Shown here: piece by piece, positions 22,769-34,360 of the stretch
Layout: the number at the start of each line of letters is the position of its first letter
Numbering within the stretch: position 1 is the first letter of the stretch
Assembly: GCA_035236585.1 (NCBI GenBank)
Contig: CP141137.1
Coordinates: 44,538,057-44,602,056 of the forward strand
Length of the DNA: 64,000 bases
From: Warburgia ugandensis
Taxonomy: Eukaryota; Streptophyta; Magnoliopsida; Canellales; Canellaceae
Direction: 5' to 3'
The notes under the pieces: model-generated
Told to the model about the DNA's origin: nothing
Seen by the model: only the letters and a program-made list of their open reading frames with translations
Database searches by the model: none
Translations under genes and position numbers: made by a program

Positions 22769-24611
22769 ATATATCCACAGTCACCGTGGAGGCTATGGTA
22801 GCTGGTCTCTAGATACCAGAGACACATGATTTCATTGAGCTAGTCATGAGCCTAGTGTACCTTGAGATTTCTATTTTGTGACCCCACACAGATAGGCTTG
22901 ATGATGGTCTTTAGATGAGAACTCATGACCAATAGGCTGATGGGTTCACTGAGGTGCATATGTGCATGTGATGATGATGTTGTCAGTTCAGGATTGTTGA
23001 CGTTCGTAATTTAATTTATTACTATTTTAATATTTCGAGGATCTTATTAAATTTGAATTATCAAGTTAAATGGAGGATCTTTCACATAATTTACAAGTTA
23101 TGCATTCCTATGATTTTGTAATATATTATATGTTACAATTTATACGAGTTTACCATGAAGATTCGATCATTTGAAGAATATAAATTTAAAGTCTTGCATG
23201 TTCTATTTTGATATTATTTGAAATGTTTTAGCATAAAACTGTAAACTGAGGTTGACATGTGAATTCAATTATGTTTCCTACCTATGATCTAGCCATTATA
23301 TTATTTAGAACTGCATAAAAAATTATTTGAAATATTGTTTAGAATTGGATTTCAAATTTGGTATAATGGACGTGAAACTACCTACACAAGTACAAGCTTG
23401 TTGAGATATTGTAAATTATTTATAATATCTCAGTTCTTTGGAGAATTTGACTTGAGGCAAAGCAAATCAAGGTGGATGCAAATCTGGATGAAGATAATAG
23501 TGTAACGTACTATAATCAATGTAAGTATATGACTTATCCTTTTTGGACATGTATATGTAGTTATTATAATTGAACTGTGCGGTGTGACTGGTTAGATCTG
23601 GGATGTATGTATTTTTGTTTTACTTATATATATATAATTCCTTAGCTATTTTGTTGGAAGTAAATGACACTCGTGGTTTTTGAAATGAATTTATATGAAA
23701 AAGAATCTTCTATTGCATTGTATTTTTTTACGAAGTTGTTTTCAAATAGGGATTGATTCAGCATTAGGAATTCATTTTGCCTTTAAATGTGCACATAAAA
23801 ACTCGGGTCATATATTAGGGTTAGAGGAAGCTTTGAGCACTCTCCTCCTCACAGAATGTGATCAGATGATAGTGGAATCCTCCTTTCCTATAGACGGTGG
23901 TTGAGTTTGGCCAAATCACATAAATCTCCTTATCTTCTATTGTATGTGTGACTGAATCGATCCCAACACTCTTAAACTAGTTAATTATGAGAAGGAAATT
24001 AATTTTTCCAATGGTGTAACCTTTTTATGTACTAATGAACCCATTAATTAAGAGAAAGAATCTAATTTTTACAATGGTTCAAGAATATATAATGATCCAT
24101 GACAAAAACTATCTTAGATAGTTATAACTTATCCCTAAATATGGCCTAGCCATAGTCCATTTGACTTGTGATTTGGATTTACAATGGAATAGTGACCACA
24201 TTGAAAAAGATGATATTTGACATAGAAGATATTAGAAATCTTGTAAAAAATCAAATTTGATAAACCTTAGTTTAGAGGCATATGTCAAAATATGCTCTGA
24301 AGCATCTCAAATTATGGAAAAGATATTACTATACTAAAGCACTACGAGATCACAAACATAGATTGCTCATCGCTGAATATGAATTGAGATGTAGATAGTT
24401 AAAAAAGTAGATGGAATAAGGTTTAGAAACCATTTGTTATTTGGCCGTCTTAGAAAATTGGGAAGAAAATGTACAAGTTTGAAGACAAAAGACACATAAA
24501 ACCAATCTGATTGTGGCATTTTAGTTGAAGCTAGTGAGAGCAAAAATGCACCTAGATGAGCTTTGGGCTATGTAAGTCTAATTCTATTGCATGAAGACAG
24601 TTGACAGGTAG
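22769..24611 (+). mobile_element. LTR family Y right arm and downstream DNA (copy A)
   Basis: Y resumes directly after the CACTA end and continues to about 23806 (ACTCGGGT), with the Y hairpin at 23403-23433. Then follow the copia-like fragment and about 650 bp of unassigned AT-rich DNA. All of it is repeated at 54675-56516. No protein-coding capacity is seen. Confidence 0.6.
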
Positions 24612-25484
24612 TGTAATAACCTAAATTTTTAAGCCTGGATGAAAAAGGAGGAGGGTCTTGCGTCAGGTGCCAGCTGGCAAGGGGGAAGTTGAAGATGATT
24701 CTGTTATTTCTTTCTTACAAATGAATATGCATTTGTATATTAGTTTGTGAGGAAGAATTGAAAATAATCTCCAGCTTCTTAAAATACGGCCACCCTTGCG
24801 TCAGGTAGCCAGTCGACAAGGGTTATGCTGAAGATGATTTTGTTATTTCTTTTCTACTTGCAAATGAATATGCATTTGTATTGGTTTGTAAGGAAGAAAT
24901 GAAAACATCTTCAGCTTTTTAAAACTACTCTATGATTTTAGTCATATTTATATTATTGCATACTAGATTTCAGCAAAGCAATCCATAGTTGGGAGGTGTT
25001 TTACATGGAAAGCTCTTTGAATTTATGCATGTGGCATGCCGTGTTTTCAAAATAGTAGTATCAGATCACCTACTGAGTATGAGGAATACTCACCCAAATA
25101 TATTATTTTTATAGATTAGCTCCACACAGGATTAGAATAAGCATTAGAAAATGTTAGTACTACGATCAAATGAATGAAGAGAAGACAAGTATAAATGTAA
25201 GTATATGATCTACCCTTTGGACATGTATCTGTAATTACTATAGTTAGATTGCAAGCTGTGACTGGAAAGACCTAGGAAGACATTTATGATTATCGTAATT
25301 TTCAAAACTACTTTGTTCGTCTTGAAAGCAAATGACACTCGCGGTTTTCAAAATGAATTTAAAATAAAAGATTTTTCCATTCCATTGCATTGTTTTTATA
25401 AAATTGTTTTCAAATAGGGATCGATCCTACATTGGGAATTAGTTTTGCACTTAAAAATGCATGTGAAAAACCCAGGTTGTCACA
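24612..25484 (+). mobile_element. Solo LTR, family W (873 bp)
   Basis: It begins TGTAATAACCTAAATTTTTA and ends CCCAGGTTGTCACA, flanked by perfect 5-bp direct repeats GGTAG (24607-24611 and 25485-25489). No internal region is present, so it is a solo LTR left by LTR-LTR recombination. It contains an imperfect tandem duplication of about 145 bp (24630-24920) and the conserved hairpin at 25074-25092. Block A homology to block B ends inside it at 24927. Confidence 0.88.
25074..25092 (+). other. LTR hairpin, family W
   Basis: Arms TGAGTAT and ATACTCA pair perfectly around GAGGA, preceded by CCTAC. It is 392 bp before the LTR end. Confidence 0.75.
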
Positions 25485-25489
25485 GGTAG

Positions 25490-26890
25490 AGGAAAGAAAA
25501 TAGCTAAATGTCAACAAATATGGGAACAAAAAATCTAGAAACAGTCTTTGGAAAAGCCTAAATGTTTTCATTCTATATGAATTAATGCTCAATCAAAGAG
25601 AAATGGAAGAAAACGATAAAAATCCTACCTTTGTGATGATTTTCTATGACTGTCGTTACCATAGAAGACATCTTGAAGAATTTATCGATCTTAGACTGGT
25701 TACAATCTCTCTGTGTCATTATTTCGTTCAAAATTCAACACAAAACACCCCCATTTCATAACCAATAGGACTAAATAAGAAGATCAAACATGGTCCTTAC
25801 CTCTATGTCAACTTTCGACCATTTGTCATCATCAGAGAAGTAGGTTGTAGCTATTTTTCGACAATAACTTCTTTGATCATTGATTAACCAAGGGGCTTTT
25901 GCTCCTCGTGATCAAAGAAGATAGTGAACCATTCAGGTAGTTGATTTTCTATCATTTTTGTCCCTTTTCCCCCTTTTGTAATGATGTTGTTAGTGTCTTC
26001 TTCATTCTTCTTTGCTAGAGAAAATGGCGATGTGAGGATTATGGCACGCCAGTTTTCTTCATCTTTCCCTTGTTCTCCTCCTTTTTCTCATTCTTCCTCC
26101 TCATTTTCTACTATAGGGAGTTGAGTTCCACATGGTGACCCGACTATCATGTGTTGAGCTCTTCCTTGATAAGTGTTGGGTGGGACCTTTTTAAGTGAAG
26201 GGGATGCAAATATCAATTTGGACCCCCTTAACCCATTTGTAAAATTTGGGGTTTTAAGGTCTTTGTCTTTGTTTCACACATTATTATTGTCAATGGAAAG
26301 CTCACTTTGTCAAATTCTGATTTTAAGGTTACAAAATCAAATTTAAAGTTTTCAAAGAATTCATTCCCAAGGAAGTCAAATACATGCAAGAATACAATTT
26401 CTCATTTCATTGTAATTTAAAATATAATTAAAATATATGAAATGAAATAGAAAATTAAGGTCGTTATAGTTACAAAATAGGAGTGTCTACACTTATCAAA
26501 TGTTCATTCCTAACAAATTGAAAACATTTGAAAAAGTGAAAATGTTTATGCTCCCTAAAATTATCTATTTGACCTAACTGGTTAGAGAGAAAATTACAAT
26601 TTTTTACTCTTCCTACTAACCAATTGCTACCACTTCACTTGAATTTGAAAGAGAAAAATATATGTGATTATTTTTGTTTCATGCAGAGAAAACTTAAACT
26701 ACAATCTGATAATTGCAAAGCAACAATCTTAGCTAACAAGATGGGAGCTTAGGCCCAACGATGGCGTTAACAGTGAATGGGTATGATTGCATGACCAATG
26801 TGACATTGTGTTGCTAGGCTTTTCCATGTCATGGACCAATTGAATAGAGATTCAAGTTGCAAAAATTGTTTTAGAGGATGCAATTTCTTT
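25490..26890. other. Non-coding stretch with an old LTR-like fragment
   Basis: No gene is seen. The segment around 26205-26330 (ATCAATTTGGACCCCCTTAA..., then TGTTTCACAC and GAAAGCTCAC) resembles 30270-30405 in the 3.5 kb solo LTR, so part of this stretch is probably an older, diverged relative of that LTR. Its limits cannot be fixed by eye. Confidence 0.4.
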
Positions 26891-26896
26891 CTATCT

Positions 26897-26956
26897 ACAC
26901 ATACATACATACATACATACATACATACATACATACATACATACATACATACATAC

Positions 26957-27034
<78 letters not shown>
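26897..27034 (+). repeat. Compound microsatellite (ACAT)n then (GA)n
   Basis: A tetranucleotide ACAT run (26897-26957) passes straight into an AG run (26959-27034). Open frames of Tyr-Ile-His-Thr or Ser-Leu repeats through it are artefacts. Peroxidase pseudogene sequence begins immediately after the AG run. Confidence 0.98.
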
Positions 27035-27036
<2 letters not shown>

Positions 27037-27651
27037 TCTTTGAAAAAAATTGCTCTATGCATGTAAAGGGCCAAGTTATCATGTCGCGACCCCAATCCCT
27101 AAGGCCACAATTTAACATAATCAAGCATAGTAATTGGGTCGAGCAAGGCCTACGTGGCCTTCTTTCTTTTTTTTTTTCATAATATATATCACAACGGAAG
27201 TATTGAGAGAGCTAAGTGCTCTTGTCCTATGCACTTATGAATTTAACTAATAAAATCTTGTTCTCTTTTAACTACTAAGTTTTACCAAAATTTTGGTAGA
27301 GTCTCCCTTATTTTTTGAACTTACGCATTTAACCATGCAATGTAGTTTACCTGATAGAAAATATAACAATTATAAAACCCCTAAAGGAGACTCAGTCTCC
27401 AAAAAATTAATTATAAAACATCACTAAAATATCTACTTGCTAGCTCAAAGTGTAAGTAAATCCCATACAGGCACCATCAACATAAAATATACAGAATGCA
27501 TAGGGCTAATGGTCAAATAATAAGACATAACTCATACTTGGCATAAGCATATATATGTAGTACAAAATTTTACATCTTCAGTTAAGCTTTCTTCATTTCA
27601 TTCAATAACCTTCCCCTTATCCGCTTGACTGGTACCTGCAAAATAATAAGG

Positions 27652-27667
27652 TGAGCTACGAAGCTCA
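27652..27667 (-). other. LTR hairpin, 3.5-kb solo LTR family
   Basis: Arms TGAGCT and AGCTCA pair around a 4-base loop. On the minus strand the context is CTTACTGAGCTTCGTAGCTC. It is 570 bp before the LTR end. Confidence 0.7.
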
Positions 27668-28130
27668 GTAAGGGAAAAGAACTAAACCCATGCATATCCT
27701 ACCATTCTCGTTGAGCTTAACTCAACTACACTTTCAAATATAACTGTGAGGCATTCATTTCCACTTTATCCAGTCATCAACAAAGTTACTAGCATGCAGA
27801 ATTGAATTACTGCTTATTCCAAATTCAACTATGAAGCAATAAACATAGCATGCAAACCACCCATGCAATATCAACTTCTAAATCATGTCCAACTATAGGA
27901 CGCTCAAAGTATGCAATTAAGTCCATGCAATATCACTTTCCTATTCATGTCCAACCACAGGACATTCACTTCTATTTTAATAGACAAGTAACTAAGTTGT
28001 GAACTTTATTCCAATTTAAAGATGCAAAACCATAAGTATAATATTCAACAAAGCCACATATTCATTTAATGGTTTCCTCAACAGTGGCAAACTAGCATGA
28101 CATCATCACCATGATTCAGTAGTCATCTCC

Positions 28131-28620
28131 TTCAAGGTTTACCATCTTGGGAGGTCCACTATGAGTATCATAAATAAGGCAACCAGACCCTTGGGGTTTA
28201 CGAACTTGGGCTGCTCTACCCTAGTTCCAAAGAACTAGGCAGCCCTTTCCCTCAAGATTTACCATCTTAGGAGACTCAAGTCTGCCACCTCATCACTTAT
28301 GGTTTACCATCTTGGGCAGCTCCACCATGATCCCAAAAGACTAGGTAGCCCTTGCCCTCAATGCTTACCATCTTGGGAGGCTCAATACCTTATAGCTCAT
28401 CCCTCAAGGTTTACCATCTTAGGTGGCTCCACCATGATTCCAAAGAACCAAGCAGCCCTTTCCCTCAGGGTTTACCATCTTGGGAGGCTCAATAATCCAC
28501 AATCCGTTCCTCATGGTTTACCATCTTGGGCGGCTCCACCTAAGTCACAAGCAACCAAGTTGCTATGAAGGCGTCATCATAGCTTACTAGGAGGCCCTCA
28601 AGGTTTACTATCTTGGGATT
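28131..28620 (+). repeat. GGTTTACCATCTTGGG minisatellite in solo LTR
   Basis: Nine degenerate copies of GGTTTACCATCTTGGG(A/C)GGCTC lie at 45-86 bp spacing (near 28134, 28195, 28256, 28300, 28363, 28409, 28468, 28515, 28601). Units alternate between an AGGCTCAA and a GGCTCCACC tail. The 89-codon open frame through it merely follows the repeat. Confidence 0.85.
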
Positions 28621-31397
28621 GACCATTTTATCACAGTTTGCATTATCATAACAGCTAGGAGTAATTAATTAGAACATCATATAACAATTTCAATAAGTAA
28701 TTGCAATTCATATAATTCATTCGACCAATATGATAATTTATTTGTTCTACACCTTCATACTATTAATTTAAGGGAACAGATCAACAAAATTTAAGGATAA
28801 AGAAGGGTTTAGGGTCCTTACCAGCACTTAAGGTACAACTCAAAATTCAACTATTAACTTCGTTCACACCACACTCAAACCTCTGTGAGGAATACAAGTT
28901 CTAAGTAAATTTCAGAATTTCATGCAATTTGCTATAATCACTTCTATCTCTCTATTTATAATTTCATTGATCTAACCTCATATATCTAAATTAGCAATTT
29001 GTACACCAATTGGTCATAATCTAATCAGATCAGAACCATTGGTCTTAAATCGATGGTCCAAATTGAGCGCGTACCTCTAGAAGTTTTAATTTTTAACATT
29101 TTAGGTAAGTTATTCCACAATTCAATGATTTTAACCATAATTCATGGTTTGATCTCCTTTCATCACCTTCAATCATCACTTATCGACTATTGGATGGTCA
29201 GATAGGATCACCCATTAATTTTTCCATAATTGGTTCATCATTTTAGTTATAATTCATTGCTGATGGGTAATTAAAATTACATTTTACCCAGATCTACCTT
29301 TTGATCATATTTTTAAAGGTTGGATGCTAAGATCTCATTTTTTCCCTATGGACTAACAAATTTTCAATCACAATTTAAAGGACAAATTGATTCATGATTG
29401 ATGATCCATCTTCGCATATGAAGAGATTAGGTGTGATTTGTCCAGATCATAAAATTTCTCATTTTTCACAATTTTTTGGGGTCATCGTCGTCGGAGAAGG
29501 TGACCGGATTCTGGCCATCGCCGGCAATAGAAACGACCTTGTTCTTGAGAGAGCTTTCATGGGAATGTTCAAAATTAGCTGAATTTTAGTTTTTCAATGC
29601 TTTTCCTCTTCAATTTCTACTAAATAACTGTTTTTTTTTTTTGCCGAATTTTTCAAGGATTTTTAGAACTTACCACTATTACTGTTTTTTGCAGATTGGG
29701 GTGCCATTCCTTAACAGATCTTCATGAAACCAAATGGGCTTCACTCAAAAACACTCAATGAACAGTTTGGATTTTCGATCCAATATCATTCCTCTTACTG
29801 TACTCACTGAATCCAACGGGTTTTTCACTGTTGTAGCTCATCGAAAAACAAGAGTAAACCATGGAAATGAAATGGGAAAAATGAAGGTGAAGAGGAGAGT
29901 GGGAGGGAGGACCTAACTACTATCCAATCTTCTACCTAGCTAGATGATAGGGTTCATCGATTTTTAGGTGGACATTCACCCTTCGTCGTCGCCGGCAAAT
30001 CCCATGGGAGGAGAAATTAGAAAGAAGATGGGAGAACAATGATGAGGTGAGAGGGCAAAGTCGTTGCCAATTTCCTTTCACCAGAGGAGGAGTCTAGCCC
30101 TTGATCGTCGATCAAGGAGAAGGGAGATAGCCGAGGAAAAGCTATCAGGTATGGCTTTTTCCTTATTTCTTCAAACCACAGACAAGTGGAAGCATAGCTC
30201 CATGCAGTGAATTCAATTCCAGATTGTCGAGCCATTTCCACGTGACTCACCTGGTCAAGCTAGCTAGAGGGGGGGTGCCATTATCAATTTGGACCCCCTT
30301 CACATCAATTGTAACACTCTTTGATCTTTGGGCCCTGGTGTCCGTTTCATGCGTTCTTGGTGTCATTTGAAAGCTCTCATTGAGCACTATCTAATGAAAT
30401 ACCTTTCATCATCAATTTTCAATGTTCTTGATTTTTACTTTTTAATTACTTGAATTCTCATAAAATTTCCACTTTGGTTGTCCTATTTCACCATATCTGG
30501 GAAGATTAACTCCTTAATTCATGTTTTAATCTACTCTTTAGGACACGGGTGTGACATATCATCACCCTTTGGGCCTGTTTGCAATCAATTTGTCTACCTA
30601 AAATTTGCAAAATATGTGTCAATATCAGTTCCTTTGTTGATCCTAGCTCTAAAGGTAACACCTTGTTTAGTCAATGGTGTGTGCAACAGACAAGGAAACC
30701 ATCTCCTCAACACTAAATCCCTTCTAATTGAACTTCCTTACAATTTCATGAAGGTTTTCATTGGACCATACAAGGTCAATATTAGCTCTAGAGGGGCTTG
30801 CATCCCTTTGCTGCCTTCACATCAAATAGCTTTGTTCTCCAAGCTGTGACAAGATGATAAGATAAATTAGGAAAAAGACAAAGGACCTTAGTGTTCATAT
30901 TAGTGTTAATGTGCATAAACATGGGTTAGAAAATGAATATAATACTTGCTTCATCCACAAAATCACAAGCAAAAATTGCTCGCATGTCTGCGCAAGACAC
31001 TTCTTCCACAAGCTTTGTTGATTGGATTTTTCATGTTATTGATAAGGTCTTACTCTCTGGTTGAATTATTGCTTGCAAGCACATGTTACTCTCCAATGAA
31101 TGACCTAGTGTCCTTCAAAACAATCCTCTCACAACCCTAAAACCACATAATCTATTGAAAACAAAAATATAAATAGATAGATAGATAGACAAATATGTAA
31201 AGAATCGCAGATAATTGAAAATGTATGTAGTTATTTGGGTTTCTTGGTTATTGCAAAGTGCACACCAGGCCTCACTTTCTCAAAAATATAGGGGCAAGTG
31301 GTTCCATAAAAGGAAATTGAGAGTTGCACTAAAATAGAAATGGAGACTGCAATGAGCATGATAAAGAGGTTAGGGAGAGGTATGGATAACTTAAACT

Positions 31398-31640
31398 AGT
31401 AAGCTAGACAAGGCAACCATCATCATGACACTAAATGCCTTCCAAACAAACATGTTGATAATCATTTCAACATTATCTCTAGAAGTTATGAGGTCACTAT
31501 TACCTCTAGATGGGCTTGTAGTTCTTGCATATATCCTCGACATTGGAATTGAATTGCTTGGTCCTCCAAGCTGTGGTAAGAGGAATGTGATATCCATTAC
31601 GAAAACATAATCCTTACTATCTATATAAATGTAAACATGC
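31398..31640 (-). pseudogene. Peroxidase pseudogene 2 (exon 3 start plus intron)
   Basis: On the minus strand, 31570-31402 matches the first third of exon 3, opening LGGPSNSIPM and reaching the ALS that precedes the proximal histidine. The region to about 31640 matches intron 2 of the intact genes. The rest is missing, and the piece abuts the start of pseudogene 1 directly. Confidence 0.8.
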
Positions 31641-31652
31641 TTGGGGCTAAGA

Positions 31653-31936
31653 TCTTCTATGGATCAATGATTGACAACAATTGTTCCCATTGTGATTGGG
31701 GCTTTATGGATTTGAACGGGCAAGTTGTCGTCAACATTGCTGCCCGCATGAGGACAATTAGTTTGCTAAGAAGTTACAAATGAAGGATCAATGTTCCTTC
31801 ACATAGATCTGGTCTCTGAAGGCAACAAACCTTGTTTAGTGAGGGTGTGTGCACTAGACAAGGCAACCATCTCCCTACTCTTCCTACTAAACTTATAAAT
31901 AATTGATTGAAGGTCCTCATTAGGAGCTACAAGGCA
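31653..31936 (-). pseudogene. Peroxidase pseudogene fragment (middle of exon 3)
   Basis: The match runs from the region coding INRRALL to the region coding the VPPTDDL segment, and includes a version of the [10 protein letters not shown] region. Several small indels break the frame. It adjoins intron sequence of another copy, so the order of parts is scrambled compared with an intact gene. Confidence 0.78.
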
Positions 31937-32776
31937 ACGTTGATGTTATCTTCAGTTATTTTGGCGTACTAATCTTTTATCATTTATCTTAATTTTCTCC
32001 TTTCTTGGAGTTTTAAAAGAATTTTTGTCTTTTCTTTTTTGTCTTTATTTGTTCCAATTTTTTCCACTTTAATTTCCTTGAGTCTAATTAAGTAATCATG
32101 CTCATACTTCTCCTTCTTTATTTTATGAGTTGAACAACTAATCTTGTCCACCTTAGTTACCTTAAATTTAGATTGCAACTTCATTATTCTTCTTCTTTGA
32201 TTTCTGAATCAACCTACATATCAAGACACTTTTTTCCATCAAGGATAGAGGCACCCTTTGGGCCAACATGAAAGTTGAGATCAAGCCCAAATATTTGAAC
32301 AAATAAGCAATGGATAAAAGAATGGTAGCATCAACAAAATATTAAGTTATGGTAAATAGTGTAAGTTGTCATAAATTATCAATTATTTTGGATACAAATA
32401 CCCACACTACTTTGAAATTGCAATTTTATGCACATCTATCATGTATATAGAACAAAAGAACTAATTGTTCTGAAAATTCAATTTAACGAGAAGTTAACTA
32501 CCGCATACTATGTTTTGTATGATATAATATATTATAGGTTATTGCCAAATTTGTACAAATTAGCCAGACAAATTTCAAATAATTTAATGTGTACCTGTAA
32601 CTATGAAGGGATAATTAGGAGGAGTTTGAATTTGTAAATTTTGCCTTTTCTTTCTAGGCATAGTCAAGCAAACTACTTGTACTTGACTAGGAAAAGTACA
32701 TTGAATCAATATTCTTAAATATGATCTTGGTATATAGTTCCTCTAAACTTTGAGCTCTCATAGCAAGAAAGACATT
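31937..32776. other. No recognisable feature
   Basis: AT-rich non-coding DNA separates two peroxidase pseudogenes. Two open frames of under 70 codons are present, and neither resembles a known protein. Confidence 0.5.
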
Positions 32777-33700
32777 CTAATTGGCCCTTCTGAATGGTTC
32801 ACTCAAAGTTCACCTTCTATGCCAGCGAAGGGGCTCAATTTCTCATTTTAACCATTGCGTAAGCAAAATTTGTTGAGAATGCACCAACACTATCACTATA
32901 CATACTTATGATACAGCCAATGGAGCCACCATTCAACAACTCTTGGTGAGAGTGAAGTAGACCTATTCTACTTCAAACTAATTGTTCCCAAAGAGGTTGG
33001 GGCTTTGTGCATGTAGAGACGCTAGCCTTGAGCGTGTGGATAATTAGCATTGCTGACAAGTCTCAAATGTAGCATTAATATTGCTTTCATTGTAGATTTA
33101 GTCCCTGAAGGTGGCACATCTTGCTTGGCTGAGGGTTTGTGCACCACACATGGCAATCAACTCCCTAACACTAAATCCTTTTCTACTAAACTTATCAATA
33201 ACTAATTAAAGATACTGCTTAGGAGACACGAGGTCATTTTTAGCTCTAGCTAGCTGTGGTAGCAATTCTTGCATCTCTCCTCCCTGCTAGGAGTAAATAA
33301 TTTGGTCCTCCAAGCTGTGCTAAGAGAGAAGTGAGATTAGTCTGGAAGGATAGGCATCATTTCTTACATGTTTAGTAGTTAACAACAAGGTAATCATACT
33401 CATTTTGTCAACAAAATCAGACGAGCAGCTATGGCTAGGATGTCTGCACCAACAAACAATCCATTATCTTTAAGAAAAATCCCTCCATCGTAACCCTAAA
33501 ATCATAAGATCACAATTCAAATACACAGATAGTTAAAGTCCAACAACAGAAACTTGCATTAACAAAGCAGTCATGGAAGAATAAATGGATGATGGGCACA
33601 CCCATGCAGGCATCTTTGTTGATTGTATACCTAATGGTGCTCCTGATATTTGAAAGATGGAGGGGTAAGTGTTTTCCATAGAAGGAGACTAAAGGCTATG
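32777..33700 (-). pseudogene. Peroxidase pseudogene 3 (three exons)
   Basis: On the minus strand, exon 1 is about 33700-33558 and still codes LFFHDCFVN. Exon 2 is 33495-33405, about 105 bp shorter than in the intact genes. Exon 3 is 33314-32777 and ends at the same stop position as the intact genes. The donor of intron 1 has changed from GT to GC, GCDGG has become GYDGG, and exon 3 has frameshifts and stops. It is the most complete of the pseudogenes. A matching promoter remnant lies at 34311-34360, separated by a SINE and other DNA. Confidence 0.85.
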
Positions 33701-33955
33701 CTTGAAAAACATTAAGAATAGTTTTATTGTTGAATGCTGAACGTATATGCTTCATTCTATTGAAAGGTATGTAAAATAAGAGAATGTTTTATCAACTTCT
33801 ATACTATTGTCTTAACTTTCCACCTTGTCATTCATGCTTGTTGACTTTCCTTTCCCTGTCGATCCTTATCTTGGACAGCTTTGTAATCTTTGGGAGTCGA
33901 CTGTCCTTGTGGATATTTATCCTTACTAGTGCCTAGGGGGGAGATGATATGGTGT

Positions 33956-34118
33956 AAAAGGGCAGCCCCAGTGCATGAAGCTCCCACATATAAGGGTTCA
34001 GGGAAGGGGCAGACCACAAAGGTCAAGCCTTAACTTGCATTTTTTGTTTCCACGCCTTGATCTCGTGACTTCAAGGTCACACGACAACAACTCTACCATT
34101 GCTCCAAGGCTCCCCTTC
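33956..34118 (-). mobile_element. Au-type SINE
   Basis: Read on the minus strand it begins GGGGAGCCTTGGAGCAATGG, with a tRNA-like A box, and ends in GGGGCTGCCC followed by T residues (TTTTACACC). This is the known head and tail of the plant Au SINE, and the middle (TGACCTTGAAGTCACGAGATC) keeps the family pattern with a decayed B box. The length of about 163 bp fits. It lies between pseudogene 3 and its old promoter. No clear target duplication was found. Confidence 0.85.
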
Positions 34119-34119
34119 T

Positions 34120-34360
34120 TGACACAGGGTAATCATGATAATTAAGCAAAGCTAAAGAGAGGTTTGAATGAGTTAATCCAACTCCGATAAGAGAGTGAGA
34201 AAACAAGCACTTGCAAGCAACAACGAAGAGCTTGATGTCTCTGTCCACGTGACATAGGATGCAATAGATGGAATTTGGATGATTTGCGAAGTAACAAGTA
34301 ATATGGCCCTTTTATAGAAGAGAGATAAGAAGGTTTCAAAAACATGTGGATACATGCATA
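34120..34360 (-). promoter_or_regulatory. Peroxidase promoter/leader remnant
   Basis: TTTATAGAAGAGAGATAAGAAGG (CTATAAA on the minus strand at 34317-34311) aligns with TTTATATAGTGGGTAGAGTAAGAAGG upstream of the intact genes, and TTCAAA...GTGGAT follows in both. It is the former core promoter of pseudogene 3. It may still initiate transcription, but no intact frame lies below it. Confidence 0.65.

Larger units (their letters stand above)
2621..24927 (+). repeat. Duplicated block A (22.3 kb), partner of block B
   Basis: From CAATGT at 2621 the sequence is nearly identical to the stretch starting at 37238, and the match can be followed to AAAACTA at 24927 (partner 56832). It contains peroxidase gene A, the flanking DNA and the Y/CACTA/X transposon nest. 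Main differences from B are a 1211-bp deletion at 5138, a longer GA microsatellite, a different internal structure of element X, and an extra Y fragment at 16463-19104. The left boundary cuts through a gag frame, so block sequence is joined to an older transposon there. Confidence 0.88.
27082..30556 (-). mobile_element. 3.5-kb solo LTR of a Ty3/gypsy element
   Basis: The sequence runs from TGTCGCGACCCC (27082) to CGGGTGTGACA (30556) with perfect 5-bp direct repeats TATCA at 27077-27081 and 30557-30561. On the minus strand it begins TGTCACACCCGTG and ends GGGGTCGCGACA, the usual form for gypsy LTRs, and the hairpin position fits that orientation. No internal region is present. The insertion split a peroxidase pseudogene exon, and the flanks rejoin in register with the intact genes, which confirms both borders. 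Open frames inside are short and unrecognised. Confidence 0.92.
27035..31397 (-). pseudogene. Peroxidase pseudogene 1, split by a solo LTR
   Basis: The minus-strand remains of a three-exon peroxidase are: exon 1 at about 31397-31240 (start codon lost and the part coding FFHDCFVN deleted), exon 2 at 31136-30950, and exon 3 from 30847 down. Exon 3 is interrupted at 30556 by a 3475-bp solo LTR and resumes at 27081 (GGGCCAAGTTATCA, matching GGGCCAAGTTGTCGTCA of gene A at 3644) until 27035. There it ends against a microsatellite. Intron positions match the intact genes, so it arose by DNA duplication and not by retroposition. Frames are broken and it cannot make an enzyme. Confidence 0.88.

Noticed and set aside
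26767..27124. Open frames of Cys-Met-Tyr-Val, Tyr-Ile-His-Thr and Ser-Leu repeats
   Set aside because: They are translations of the ACAT and GA microsatellites and end just outside them.
28131..28620. CRISPR-like spaced repeats
   Set aside because: Units are degenerate, spacing is irregular, the spacers are themselves repeated, and the array lies in a plant LTR. It is a minisatellite.
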